This document shows, piece after piece, positions 46,383-57,100 of a DNA stretch of 64,000 nucleotides (within the stretch, counting starts at the first letter, position 1; every line of letters starts with the position of its first letter). Under the pieces are notes generated by a model. The model was not told where the DNA came from. It saw only the letters and a list, made by a program, of their open reading frames with translations, and searched no databases. This DNA is from Sipunculus nudus (taxonomy: Eukaryota > Annelida > Sipuncula > Golfingiida > Sipunculidae), in the NCBI GenBank assembly GCA_026874595.1, contig CM049309.1, positions 47,414,079 through 47,478,078 on the forward strand, in the 5' to 3' direction. The position numbers and the translations under genes are program-made.

Positions 46383-47210
46383 TTGAACCACTATACCACC
46401 TATACCAACAGTATACCCACATCTAGCCTTTGTACCCTGGAAACCATCCCACCCCCAATATTAACCCATCCAGCCTGGGTATCCAAAGCTGTCCCACCAC
46501 CAACACCCATGTACACACATCCAGCCTTGGTACCCTGGACTCCTTCTACCATCACCGATGTACACACATCTAACCTTGATACCCTTGACCCAATTCCAGC
46601 AACCTCATGTACACATATCCAGCCTTTGTACCCTGGACCACATTCCACAAACATCCATGATCACACATCCAGCCTTTGTACCCTGGACTCCAGTCCATTA
46701 CCAGTCATGAAATCACACATCCAGCCTTAGTACCCTAGACCCAGTTCCATCAACACCGTGTGTACACAACCAGCCTTGGTACCACCACCAGTCATGTTTT
46801 CACACATCCAGACTTGGTATCCTGAACCCTATTCCACAAGCACCACCCATATGCATGCATCCAGCACTGGTACCCTGGACTCTATTCCCCCAACACTACA
46901 AATGTGCACACATCCATTCTTGGTACCCTGAACCCCATTCCACCAACACCCATGTACATTCATTCAGCCTTGGTACCCTGGACCTAAGTTCACCACCAGT
47001 CATGTATTCACACATGCAGACTTAGTACTCTGAACCCAGTTCCACCAACACCAATGTACACACACCCAGCCTTGATACCCTTGACCAAAATACACAAGCA
47101 CCACACATCAAGCATTGGTACCCTGGACTCCATTCACACATCCAGCCTTGTTACTGTGGAACCTATTCCACCATCACCACCCAGGTACACACATTCAGCA
47201 TGGATACGAT
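46383..47210. repeat. ~50-bp minisatellite, about 16 units
   Basis: Units of the form cacacatccagccttggtac then cctggac..ccattccacc recur every 49-52 bp (e.g. 46,518, 46,567, 46,616, 46,666, 46,718). The period is not a multiple of three and units drift in length, so the open frames across it are not coding. Confidence 0.9.
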
Positions 47211-47214
47211 GCAT

Positions 47215-48420
47215 AAATTACCATTTTGTTTATGATGTGCTCATGAGGTAATTTTTGAACATGCTGCAGATTTTAATCTACACAAATATGATATTGTACA
47301 TAATTACAGGTTTTGAATTTGCTCATTTTATCATTCTGATCACAAATTACTTATGTCTTCCTTATTCATCTTTGAATTCAAGGTTTCAGTAAAACTGCCT
47401 TGAAAAATTTAACAAAATCATCTTTGCACAGCCTACTTCTTGAAACAGCAAAATTTTCATCATGCATCACATTTGATAAATCAGTATCTTACCTACTCAG
47501 CAGCCTATACATGTATACTTGGATCCACAATGCACCCAAAGATGGGTCATGGTTATGCCGAACCAAATTAAATTTTGTACAGTAGTTTCTAATAAAAAGC
47601 TGCTAATGACCACTTGTTTTACTTTAAAAAATATAAAAACAACATGTCTATTTTAAAGCAATTTTTTAAATATAAAAACACTCCAAATATCAAAGACTGC
47701 TTCAGTTATTAACATTCCTGCTTGCTTGATTGCCCCCTCTTAAATGTACGTACTTACAGGGGCATCAATATTGAGGGAGGGGGGTCACTCACATGGAATA
47801 AGTGCAATGGAAAGTCTTATAGTCAGGGGCGCGGCATTGTGGGGTTGGGGGTTCCAAGGGGTCAAGAAACCCCCCCCCCCCCCCCTTTACAATGACAACC
47901 AGTGAATTATTGGCCCTTCAGAGGGCTGTATCCCACCAGCTTTTGAAAAGTAAGGACTTTTATTTTGGAGACCCCCCCCCCCCCATCTTTCCAAAATCCT
48001 GTACATACCCTTGTATATGAATTGTCTCATAAGTGACATTACTGTATTTGAATGGTGGTTTGTACTTTACATTGCATATTAATTCTTGTTGAAGGTAAAA
48101 AGTCTTTGTAATTTATATAAAGCATGAATATTTGTGTCTCGATGAGCGATATTATGAATATATATACTGTTCACAAACTAAACGTTTGACTCACCTTTGG
48201 ATTTCTGGCAAATTATATTTTGGGTTGCTACAGGAAACCTTCTCTGCGCCCAAGACTGAACATCATCTAAGGTGGACCTGGTAATTGCTCAAAATCATGT
48301 TCCGTTTTCTCGGAAGTTTTCATCTCTCCCGCGATCACTGGCATTCAGTTTATCATATGAATGGGGAGAATATCCGGTCATGTGATCAGTGGCAAAAAAT
48401 AACGGCGGTTAAAACAAGAA
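47215..48420. other. Unassigned sequence with two poly-C runs
   Basis: AT-rich, with C-runs at 47,871-47,885 and 47,973-47,985 set in a repeat-like ggggttccaaggggtc context. No gene recognised. Confidence 0.4.
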
Positions 48421-48586
48421 AAATGTAATTTTCCGCGCGAGACATGTCTTAAAACATGTATTAGACATGTTTCACACATGTAACGACATAGCATGACGTT
48501 TCAATGGACCCAATTTTGAAACAAACGGTGAAACATGTTTTGAAACATGTTAAAAATTGAAACATGTTTGCATACAAAACATAATA

Positions 48587-48773
48587 AAATGTATGATTGA
48601 CACTCGTTAATCATGAGTTAATACTGGAGGGGGAGGGCGGCCGTTGATTGGCTATTCAGGTGTGCCCGGCAGGGGGCGTTTTATATGCAGATGCTTAGCA
48701 ACCGCGGGGCTTTTAAATTCATTCGGCGGCACAGCAGCGCAGGGGCCAGACACGTCTTTTAGCAACTGTAAAT
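48587..48773 (+). repeat. Split direct repeat A1
   Basis: 187 bp starting aaatgtatgattgacactcg; the same sequence recurs as A2 at 52,846 with one difference (catgagtt against catgtgtt). It carries the likely promoter region (gggcgttttatatgcag). Confidence 0.9.
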
Positions 48774-48793
48774 TTTAGCAACTGTGAATTTTA

Positions 48794-49231
48794 GTGACTT
48801 TTAATCCTGCTATTTCCCGGGAACTTGTTGGCAATATGGGTGAAGAAAACCCGGTGCTCGTCTGGGCCCGCAATCACAAGATAGACGAGAGCACTGTTCA
48901 ACTGCTTGAGCACGAGGGGTTCACCTCGCTAGAAGCCTTGGAACTTCTCGAACCTGAGGACTTGACCAAAACAAAAGTGCCGAAAGGAAAACGCAAATTG
49001 GTCCTTAAGGCAGTTGCAGAAATGAAACCCATAAATGCTGAGACACGAAGTGACAAGGCCGCAGAAACGTCCTCTCCAGAGGTTCATGGGGGGGGGGGGG
49101 GGGGGGGTGTGCAACACAGCGCGGAACAGCCGCTTGGCCTAAGAAGACCGAACGACACAGAAGGGGACCGAAATGCCGCCATTACCGGTAACCAGGGTAA
49201 CATGGTAACCGAGGGGGCGCTGAGGCATTAA
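48794..49231 (+). CDS. Ngaro ORF1, N-terminal SAM-like part
   Basis: 145 codons. Residues from about 18 (ENPVLVWARNHKID) to about 75 (KGKRKLVLKAV) have the helical spacing of a SAM-like domain, with the ending LEPEDLTKTKVPKGKR resembling the last two SAM helices. This is my reading, not a search. A 20-nt G-run (49,088-49,107) follows and the frame ends at TAA 49,229. The natural continuation lies in another frame (TAEDDYVRRIKLL from 49,231), so the run has probably shifted the frame. The likely role is RNA binding or assembly of the element's particle. Confidence 0.6.
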   Translation: MTFNPAISRELVGNMGEENPVLVWARNHKIDESTVQLLEHEGFTSLEALELLEPEDLTKTKVPKGKRKLVLKAVAEMKPINAETRSDKAAETSSPEVHGGGGGGGVQHSAEQPLGLRRPNDTEGDRNAAITGNQGNMVTEGALRH

Positions 49232-50064
49232 CAGCCGAGGACGACTATGTTCGGCGAATCAAGCTTCTCATGGGACAGCACCAAGCCGGGTCAACAGGCG
49301 GAAACACACGCGTGGAACCACAACATCCGGTCCGCCAAGATGGCGGCCTCGGATATACAAGTATTGAGACGATTCTTCGCACACTCGGTGGCTAAGCGGG
49401 TCCCTTGACGAGCCACGCGTCCTGGAATAAACCGCAGATACACCTCGATGCGTTAACCAACACGGGTAGGTGTAAATTCTATGACGTTTTGGACTTTGTC
49501 GATGTTGGGGGCGGTCGTGATGATGCTGTTGTGGTCTCACAACAGGATGGCTCTGGGGAACGTACGTCAGTCACATTATCCGCTGGGCCAAAGAAGCCGG
49601 TCATTGAACATTTATCGGTCCCTCAATGGTCGTTGGGCAACCTCGCAATAATGAATAAACTCGTAAAGGAAAATCAGTTGTCGCTTGAGGGCGTGATGGA
49701 CTATTTTTCGCATACAGCCCGTGTCTACCAGTTGTTAAAAAATCATGAAAAAACATCAGTGTTTCTCTGGGACCGTGAGTATCGAAAATTGCAGGCTAGC
49801 CATAACTTCCGCTGGGGTACTGACGTAGGGCACCTGCAATCGGTCTGGCTACGACATAGACAGTTGTTGCCACAAGGAACTAACAACCGCACAGAATTGA
49901 GGAACTACGCAAGAGTGAAGGGACCTCTTACTGTCAACGGCAGAGAGATCTGTAAGCAGTTTAACTCAGTCAGTGGATGCAAATTTACAGATTGTAAGTT
50001 TGTTCATGTTTGTTCGCGTGCAGGATGTGGCCAGAATCATTCTGCCACACAACATAAAGAATAG
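49231..50064 (+). CDS. Ngaro gag-like region with CCCH-type zinc finger
   Basis: An open frame in phase with the reverse transcriptase, interrupted by TAA at 49,393-49,395. The main block, 49,396-50,064, ends with Cys/His clusters (CKQFNSVSGCKFTDCKFVH, then CSRAGCGQNH), a CCCH-like nucleic-acid-binding module common in gag-like proteins of this group. It closes with TAG at 50,062. The next codons remain in frame with the reverse transcriptase. No ATG starts the block, so it should be expressed as part of a longer product. Confidence 0.65.
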
Positions 50065-51669
50065 CTAGTTAATAATGACATTAATGTGCAGCCTTTGCCA
50101 AGTTTAAATGAACAAACATGGGAAAGAGAACTTACATGTGCTAAAGATCCCGACCTAGATTTTCTTTTACATGGGGTAAGGCGTGGATTTGATATCGTAG
50201 ACCCCGACGCGAAACCTGAATCGGTGCACTCGAACAATCATAGATCAGCGTGTGTTAATCTGAAGGCTACTTATGATCAAGTCATAAATGAAATAAATTC
50301 CGGTCATTATGTTTTGTGTAGTGATCAACCAAAGATAATTAGCCCCCTGGCGGCAATCCCAAAGGACAATGGAGAAATTAGACTTATTCATGACTGTAGT
50401 CGTCCCGAAGGGATGGCAGTGAATGATTATGTTTCAAGTGATAATACGGTAAAATTTCAAACTGTTGATAATGCGGTAAAAATGATTTCATGTGGATCTT
50501 ATTTAGCAAAGGTTGATTTAAAATCAGCCTATCGGTCAGTGAAAATTTCTAAACATAGCCAGCAGTTTACTGGACTAGCATGGAAAGATTTTAATGGTGA
50601 ACAAATGTTTTTCTATGATACCCGGCTCCCGTTTGGATCCAGAGTAGCGCCCCAAATTTTTCACAGACTTACTCAAGCAGTGGTGCGGTTCATGGAACGC
50701 AGAGGTTTCGGTAAAATTATCGCATACTTAGATGACTTTTTAATCATCGCTGATTATAAACAAGAATGTGCAGAAGCTATGAGGATATTGATAGAGCTAC
50801 TGCGGGACCTTGGGTTTAGGATAAACTGGGACAAGGTAGTTGATCCCTGTCAGTGTTTAAACTTTCTTGGAATAACCTTGAATACTGTACATATGACTTT
50901 AAGCCTTCCTTGTGATAAACTGGCAGCTTTGCGAGCAGAAATAAAACATTGTAGCACATTATCGCGCATGTCAAAACGACAACTACAAAGCCTGGTGGGG
51001 AAATTAAATTTCGCGGCACAGGTTATCAGAGGCGGGCGAGCTTTTCTCCGTAGACTGATTAACGCAAGCAATAAATTGAAAAATAAGCATGACAGGCGGC
51101 GGCTGGATTGTCAGACAAGGCAGGACATTGATTGGTGGGATAAATGTAGTGAATATTTTAATGGTGTAGCAATGATGCTGGATCCTATCCCTGTTACTGG
51201 TGTTTATACTGATGCTTGTAAAAATGGTGCTGGGGGAATGTATGGAGCTGATTGGTTTTATTGTAATTGGGGAAATGATCTCCCCTCATGTAAAGCAATG
51301 CATATCAACAGTAAGGAAACCTTAGCTGTGATATTGGCAGCCCATAGGTGGGCCCCATATTGGTGTAACAAACGGATTATTATGTTGTCAGACAACCGAA
51401 CGACTGTCAGTAATATAAATAAAGGAGTCACAAAAAAAAAACAAATGTTAATGGAGGGATTAAGAGGTTTATTTTGGTTGTCTGTTATTTTCAATTTTCA
51501 ATTAACGGCTGCATATGTAGCGGGCAAGGATAATAAGGTAGCGGACTGTATTTCGCGAATCCATGATCCGTTGTACCGTAAACAATTGTACACGTTGTAT
51601 TCTTACATTGATTTGTCTGCCATTTCTAGTCATATGTCACACAGATCTGTAACTATGTTTTTCAGATGA
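50065..51669 (+). CDS. Ngaro reverse transcriptase - RNase H
   Basis: Open over about 530 codons, in the same frame as the preceding gag and separated from it only by one TAG. The reverse transcriptase has GEIRLIHDCSRPEG, YLAKVDLKSAYRSVKIS (first catalytic Asp), LPFGSRVAPQIFHRL, and the catalytic AYLDDFLII (about 50,725-50,752). RNase H has GVYTDACKNGAGG, NSKETLAVI, LSDNRTTV and GKDNKVADCISR, so its acidic residues are all present. It copies the element RNA to DNA and removes the RNA strand. The first ATG is in a different frame, which supports synthesis by readthrough rather than a fresh start. No stop or frameshift inside. Confidence 0.92.
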   Translation, partial: LVNNDINVQPLPSLNEQTWERELTCAKDPDLDFLLHGVRRGFDIVDPDAKPESVHSNNHRSACVNLKATYDQVINEINSGHYVLCSDQPKIISPLAAIPKDNGEIRLIHDCSRPEGMAVNDYVSSDNTVKFQTVDNAVKMISCGSYLAKVDLKSAYRSVKISKHSQQFTGLAWKDFNGEQMFFYDTRLPFGSRVAPQIFHRLTQAVVRFMERRGFGKIIAYLDDFLIIADYKQECAEAMRILIELLRDLGFRINWDKVVDPCQCLNFLGITLNTVHMTLSLPCDKLAALRAEIKHCSTLSRMSKRQLQSLVGKLNFAAQVIRGGRAFLRRLINASNKLKNKHDRRRLDCQTRQDIDWWDKCSEYFNGVAMMLDPIPVTGVYTDACKNGAGGMYGADWFYCNWGNDLPSCKAMHINSKETLAVILAAHRWAPYWCNKRIIMLSDNRTTVSNINKGVTKKKQMLMEGLRGLFWLSVIFNFQLTAAYVAGKDNKVADCISRIHDPLYRKQLYTLYSYIDLSAISSHMSHRSVTMFFR

Positions 51670-52621
51670 ACCACAACAGAGATGTAATTTCCTTCAACAA
51701 TTAGATAGGCAGGTAGCTACTTACCAGGCTGCATCTCTGGCTGAGGCGACAAAGAAAACTTACTGTACACATCTAAGAACTTATTCAAAATTTTGTACCT
51801 TGGCTGGGATTCCATTAGTGCCCATTTCTCAGACAAACCTGTTGTGTTTTATTGCATTCTTAGCTGATAAATTAGCCTATACCTCTGTAAAGCAATATAT
51901 GAATGTTGTTAGGATGTTGCATGAATTAGCAGGGTATGCAAACCCCATCAAGGATAATGTTTGTGCTGCACTCATGTTAAAAGGTGTCCGCAGAACACTT
52001 GGTGATGTCACTGATAGAAAGCTGCCAATCACAGTCCCCATATTGCATGGTATTTTCAAAACCATTGATCTCTCGTCACCTAAAGATGTATGTTTTTGGG
52101 CGGCTTGCTTAACCGCCTTTTTTAGCTTTCTGAGAAAATCGCACATACTTCCAGTCTCCCAGGTTGCTGTAGATGCAAAGGAAATACTGTTAAGGGGTTC
52201 CTTCACATTTATGACAGAGGGGGTGTTTTTGAAAGTTCTCAAAACTAAGACAATTCAGTTTAAGGAGAGATCTCTGTGTATACCACTCCCACATATTTCA
52301 GGCTCCCCCTTGTGTCCTGCCCAGGCCCTGCTTTTTCATTTTCATGTGTCACCAGCAGGTCCCCAGATGCCAGCTTTCACTTTTCTAGGAAACAAATCTC
52401 TGCAGCTCTTGACATACAATATGTTCATACGCAGATTAAGAAGTGCCTTGAGTAGCTGTGGGGCCACCTTAGCTTTTCAATGTGACATTCCATCGGAATT
52501 GATTAAATTGCATGGGGATTGGCGTAGCCACGCCTACCAGTATTATCTAGCCCCTGACTTGTCAGAGAAGTTTAAATTGGCAGATGCCCTAGGTCAAATA
52601 GTACAAAATACTCCTACTTGA
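51653..52621 (+). pseudogene. Ngaro tyrosine recombinase lacking the HxxR box
   Basis: 322 codons, overlapping the end of the RT-RNase H frame by 17 nt in the +1 frame. The N-terminal DNA-binding part (AEATKKTYCTHLRTYSKFC) and core follow the DIRS/Ngaro recombinase pattern: first Arg in FSFLRKSHILPV, Lys in FLKVLKTKTIQF, and the tail ELIKLHGDWRSHAYQYYL with the presumed catalytic Tyr. The family normally has an HSxRRG-type box just before AATLAFQ; here SSCG joins directly to ATLAFQCD. About 15 residues, including the catalytic His-x-x-Arg, are missing in frame (52,460-52,470). I expect it to be inactive, needing a recombinase supplied by another copy. Confidence 0.75.
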
Positions 52622-52637
52622 AGGTTTGGGTATGTTT

Positions 52638-52845
52638 TGGAGGTTTAATTGGTTAATGATCAGCTCGTATTGTAAATCACATATAGCATATGGTAAATTA
52701 TTACTTGTACGCTAGGATTGGAAGCTGACGGCAATGCTGAGTAATATATGCTCATATATATATTTTATTTATGTATAATGTTGGACCTGTCTGTCCTATG
52801 CAATAAAGTCCTCTTTTTACCCAAACCTTGTCTTCCTCCTGTATT
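52638..52845 (+). repeat. Split direct repeat B1
   Basis: 208 bp starting tggaggtttaattggttaat and ending cttcctcctgtatta; identical by eye to B2 (53,245-53,452). It contains aataaag (52,802), a likely polyadenylation signal. Confidence 0.9.
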
Positions 52846-53032
52846 AAATGTATGATTGACACTCGTTAATCATGTGTTAATACTGGAGGGGGAGGGCGGC
52901 CGTTGATTGGCTATTCAGGTGTGCCCGGCAGGGGGCGTTTTATATGCAGATGCTTAGCAACCGCGGGGCTTTTAAATTCATTCGGCGGCACAGCAGCGCA
53001 GGGGCCAGACACGTCTTTTAGCAACTGTAAAT
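52846..53032 (+). repeat. Split direct repeat A2
   Basis: Directly follows B1 without a gap. Copy of A1 with one difference. The A2-B1 junction is the form expected from a circular intermediate of Ngaro-type elements. Confidence 0.9.
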
Positions 53033-53244
53033 CCCCTCCCACCCACCTCATTAGGAAATGCATTATTATTGTATTACTTTTAGTGTAGGTTTAGTCTTAG
53101 TAGTACCTGGGGTTTCCCTGGGTTTGTAGTCAGATGAGGACCCGAATATGTTATTATACTGATGCTGCCACTCAGATGCTTATTATATTATGTATTATGA
53201 TATTTGGTGTTTGACATGACTCCACAAATATTAACATTAGAGTC

Positions 53245-53452
53245 TGGAGGTTTAATTGGTTAATGATCAGCTCGTATTGTAAATCACATATAGCATATGG
53301 TAAATTATTACTTGTACGCTAGGATTGGAAGCTGACGGCAATGCTGAGTAATATATGCTCATATATATATTTTATTTATGTATAATGTTGGACCTGTCTG
53401 TCCTATGCAATAAAGTCCTCTTTTTACCCAAACCTTGTCTTCCTCCTGTATT
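53245..53452 (+). repeat. Split direct repeat B2
   Basis: Right terminus of the Ngaro-type element, identical by eye to B1. The 212 bp between A2 and B2 are unique and hold no gene. Confidence 0.9.
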
Positions 53453-53499
53453 AACATCATGTAAAACATCTGTGAAACGTCATTTTTTAGAGTGCATCA

Positions 53500-54120
53500 T
53501 CTTCAACAATTCCTTAACTACAGTGAAAGGATACATGTATTAAAGTGTAACGACCACGACTTCGATTTCCGTCAGGTATATATTGGAGAAAAGTAATACC
53601 AAACATAAAATATAAATGCATGAGCGCAAAAGAATTTGTGTACATACAGATTCTGCATTTTTCAATGGAATTTTTATCTGATTCCTTTTTTTATTACTTA
53701 TTTTAATATAAAAAGTAAAAAATTCTGTCAGTGCAAAACAAAATCAATGTAGGTAAAATGTAGGTATAGAAGGAAATGTATAGCACTGTGTTGCATTTCA
53801 CTGTAATGTTTATTGTAGTTATTTTGGTAACAGAAATTATTTTTTTCTGATAAATGTGCCTGAAGTAGGTCAGGTATTTTTACTGCATTCAACTTGTTAC
53901 TAAGGATAGATATTAAGGTAACTCATTATTTTCCAAGTAGGCGTATTCGTAATTTCTGTCAATGTATTTCTGTTTTGCCGATCCCGAAAAAGACAACAAG
54001 AACAATCTATGACATGAACAAATCGTCCTCGCGTTCAGTGTGTCGCAGGCCTTATCGTCTGTGTATATATCATAACTGTCGGGGGGGGGGCGAACGTTAG
54101 CTGCCTGTAGCAACTGACAC
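53500..54120. other. Region upstream of protease gene 3
   Basis: AT-rich, with a G-run near 54,080. It shows no clear similarity to the promoters of genes 1 and 2 apart from the TATA position and the cttttattt-type composition. No gene seen. Confidence 0.4.
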
Positions 54121-54126
54121 CTGCTG

Positions 54127-54137
54127 TATATATATAT
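54127..54137 (+). promoter_or_regulatory. TATA-like box of protease gene 3
   Basis: TATATATATAT beginning 47 bp upstream of the ATG, matching the spacing in genes 1 and 2 despite otherwise diverged upstream sequence. Confidence 0.45.
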
Positions 54138-54173
54138 GTCATATGATAGGTTAACAATGACTGGTCGTCAACA

Positions 54174-57100
54174 ATGAAGATCCTCTTACTGCTGTCTGTG
54201 GTCCTGGCCAACGCCAACGGGTGGATGAGTAAGTTGGCTTCATTTAAATCATAAGAGATCCTCATTGCTCATAAAATAAGTGTCAATCATTCGATATTCA
54301 GGTGTTTATGATGTTTCATATGTGGAAACATCAGACTACACACAGGCACTTGTATCCCTATTTGTAGAGATATTGGCAAAGTAATGTTGAGAAACCTTTA
54401 TGAACAACCAAACAGCCTTTACACAGGGCTAAACCGGATGAACCGCTTGCCGGTACTTGTTTTTTTTTTTTTTTTTTTTTGTTTTTTTTTTAATTCATAA
54501 ATTTTATTGCTGAAAAATCATACAATACATATGTCACACATTATTGTACAAAATCACATCAAATACAATATATACATTATATAAACACAGCACATTGCCT
54601 GGATACTATTCCAACTATGTTAAAAATGCTTCCTTACTTTTCCCCATTTTTCTAAATGTGCAGTAATCTTATTTTTCTGTTTTGCTTTATATATTCAATT
54701 TTCTCTATATATTTCAATCTCCTAAAAAAATCTTGCATTAAATTGCTTTTATTTTGATTATTTTCCTTTCTACTTTGATATACACACATTTTAAATGTAT
54801 GGAGCACCTGATTTATTAGAAGGTTATTCTTAATTAGAAAACATTCCATACAATACTTTGTTCAAGGTTAATGGTGGCATTATCACTCCAATGTTTATAA
54901 AACAAGTACCTGCAAGCATATTCTCCTTGATTCACGTTAAGTAGAGGGTAGGGCATTGTTAATAAAGACTTGTTAACACTATTTAAGCAAATATCTCTAC
55001 AAATTTGGCTTCAAGCGCCAGTGGTCTGAAAATAATTCTATTCAGTATTGTATTCATTATATTCTCCTAGGTTCAAAATATCCTTGCAAATGATTTGAAG
55101 CTAAACTGTTCTTATTTACTGACTTATCTAAAGGAAAGCGGCAGTCGTTTTCAATATGTCTAAAAAATTGGTAATGATATTGGTGTAGTGGTTCATGAGA
55201 AAAAAGGTAAAAGAATGTCAAGAATTATTGTTAGAGCTGTCCTTTAGTGGAGAAAAAAATGGAATACTGAAGAAACTGATGCTGGCCGTGGCTGTTCTGA
55301 CTCTTGAAAAGAGATAGAGCAGTTAGGAACCCCGCGCATGCGTTTTCCAGGGTTTTCTGTCATATTTTAAACACAAGTGTATCGAGATCATATACCAAGA
55401 CAGATAATGTCAATTCGTCTATTTCAAAGGTACTCTTTTATCGCATGGAGGCAGCGATTGAAGATATATTTAACTGGAATTTGAATGGAACTGAATTGGA
55501 AAACACTAGTGACTATTTAAGGGACTCGAAATTTTAGTGCTCGGATTTATGTGATTTTGAGGCAAATTAAGACCAGGAGAATGTATAAGCTACAACGTTG
55601 ATGTCCATGTTTTTTTTTTCGCTTCGCCTGACGTTTTATGTTCATGAATCTTTCTTGAGTTGTCCTTGTTGCAGTCGTATTGTAGTCGTATTGTAGTCTT
55701 ATTGAGGTCTTATCAAGGTTATAGTGATTCATGAGCATTCGTAACACAGTTACACATCACGAATGACCACGAGTTATGAGGACTTTGACACGACTGGCCA
55801 AGAAACTGTTGCGGCTTCGCTACGACGGGTGACGACAAAGCCTAATTTTTAACATTTCAAAAATATCGCCACAAATTAGTGCTCAGGACTTATTATGTTG
55901 TCAGTTCGTGGTGATCCGGCGCTTAAAGCCCCGTCCCCACTTTCACGAATTTGACGCCGAATCTCCACGAACTTATATCATTAAAATTCGTAGGGACGTC
56001 GTGGGAGTGTCGTAGATGATGTCTTGAACATTCGGTAATGTTCGTAGCGAGGTCTTGAGCACTCAGAATTCGTGGCGCTATTTTTGAAATGTTCAAAAAT
56101 TAAGCTTTGTCGTCACAAGTCGTAGCTAAGTCGTAACAGTTTCTTGGTAAGTCGTATGAGAGTCTTCATAATTCTTGTAAATTCGTGATGTAAAACAATG
56201 TCACGAATGCTCACAAAGGACAATAACATCGACACACCTTCAACACGACTACAATACGACTACCACAAGAACCTCTCAAGAGAGAGTCACGTTCATAAAG
56301 CCCCTTCCTACTCCCACGAATTTGGTGACGAACCATCAAGAACTGACATAATAATGTAACGGAAAATTTTATTATTTTCTTATAGTGACTTTTAACTTTT
56401 GACAAACCAATGAGGAATAAGGTTTAGAAGTAAGAACACTGTGTAGATTTGTTAATTTGTTTTAAAAAAGATTTTTATTGTGGTTATTGGTTCCAACTAA
56501 ATTTGAACTAAATTAATTTGAAGAAGCTGAATCAAATTATGTTTCCTTTGTAATTTGTAACTTCTTTGTAAACAAACAAGGAAGTTTTTGCAGGGAGTAA
56601 ACCATGTATATTCGTAAATTTGTTTTAAAGAATTTTTTATCGTGGATATTGGCTGACAAAATAAATTTGAACCAAAACAGTTGAAAGAAGCTGAATATAT
56701 TATACAGTTTCGTCATACTTAAACATATGGTCAATATAATAAATTATGAATTTCCTATTTTACTATGGGAGAATAAACTGAGCCTAACACAAATTGATAT
56801 TAACAGAATCTTATATCACACTGAGAGCTGAATCAATAAGATATTTTATCCAATATTTTGAGAATACAGATATTTTACATCCGATTAAGACGATCGTCTA
56901 CTTGGACTTGAAGAAGTTAACGTCGTATTTGCCACCACATAAATAATTCGTAATTGTCTAATTATTCAAATCAAAAGAGACATATATTATCAGTGTTTTA
57001 AACTGGATAACTTTTGTCATATTAAAATATCTGGAGAAGTTGAGTAAATTGTTGTTATGGTGTTCTTTTACTAATATCGTCTTCTTTGTGACATTACAAT

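Larger units (their letters stand above)
48587..53452 (+). mobile_element. Ngaro/DIRS-group tyrosine-recombinase retrotransposon
   Basis: The element has split direct repeats in the order A1, coding region, B1, A2, B2, the arrangement described for Ngaro and PAT elements. A1 48,587-48,773 and A2 52,846-53,032 differ at one base in 187. B1 52,638-52,845 and B2 53,245-53,452 are identical by eye over 208 bp. Between them lie a SAM-like/gag region, reverse transcriptase with RNase H, and a tyrosine recombinase; no methyltransferase is seen, which favours Ngaro over DIRS1. There is no target duplication, as expected for this mechanism. Near-identical repeats indicate a recent insertion, into the right arm of the ACATGT-rich element. 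Confidence 0.9.
41920..53494. mobile_element. TIR-bounded composite element (11.6 kb) with ACATGT-rich ends
   Basis: CACTCTAAAAA at 41,920-41,930 is the exact inverse of TTTTTAGAGTG at 53,484-53,494. Next to each end are many ACATGTT / AACATGT motifs: 41,935-42,640 on the left, and 48,440-48,587 plus 53,455-53,470 on the right. The right arm is split by the Ngaro-type element. Without it the host element would be about 6.7 kb. I recognise no transposase inside, and no target-site duplication is clear, so the class is open. Confidence 0.5.

Noticed and set aside
46383..46730. 115-codon Thr/Pro-rich frame
   Set aside because: Minisatellite with a period not divisible by three; chance frame.
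48587..53452. LTR retrotransposon (Gypsy/Copia)
   Set aside because: No protease or DDE integrase; split direct repeats and a tyrosine recombinase identify the Ngaro/DIRS group.
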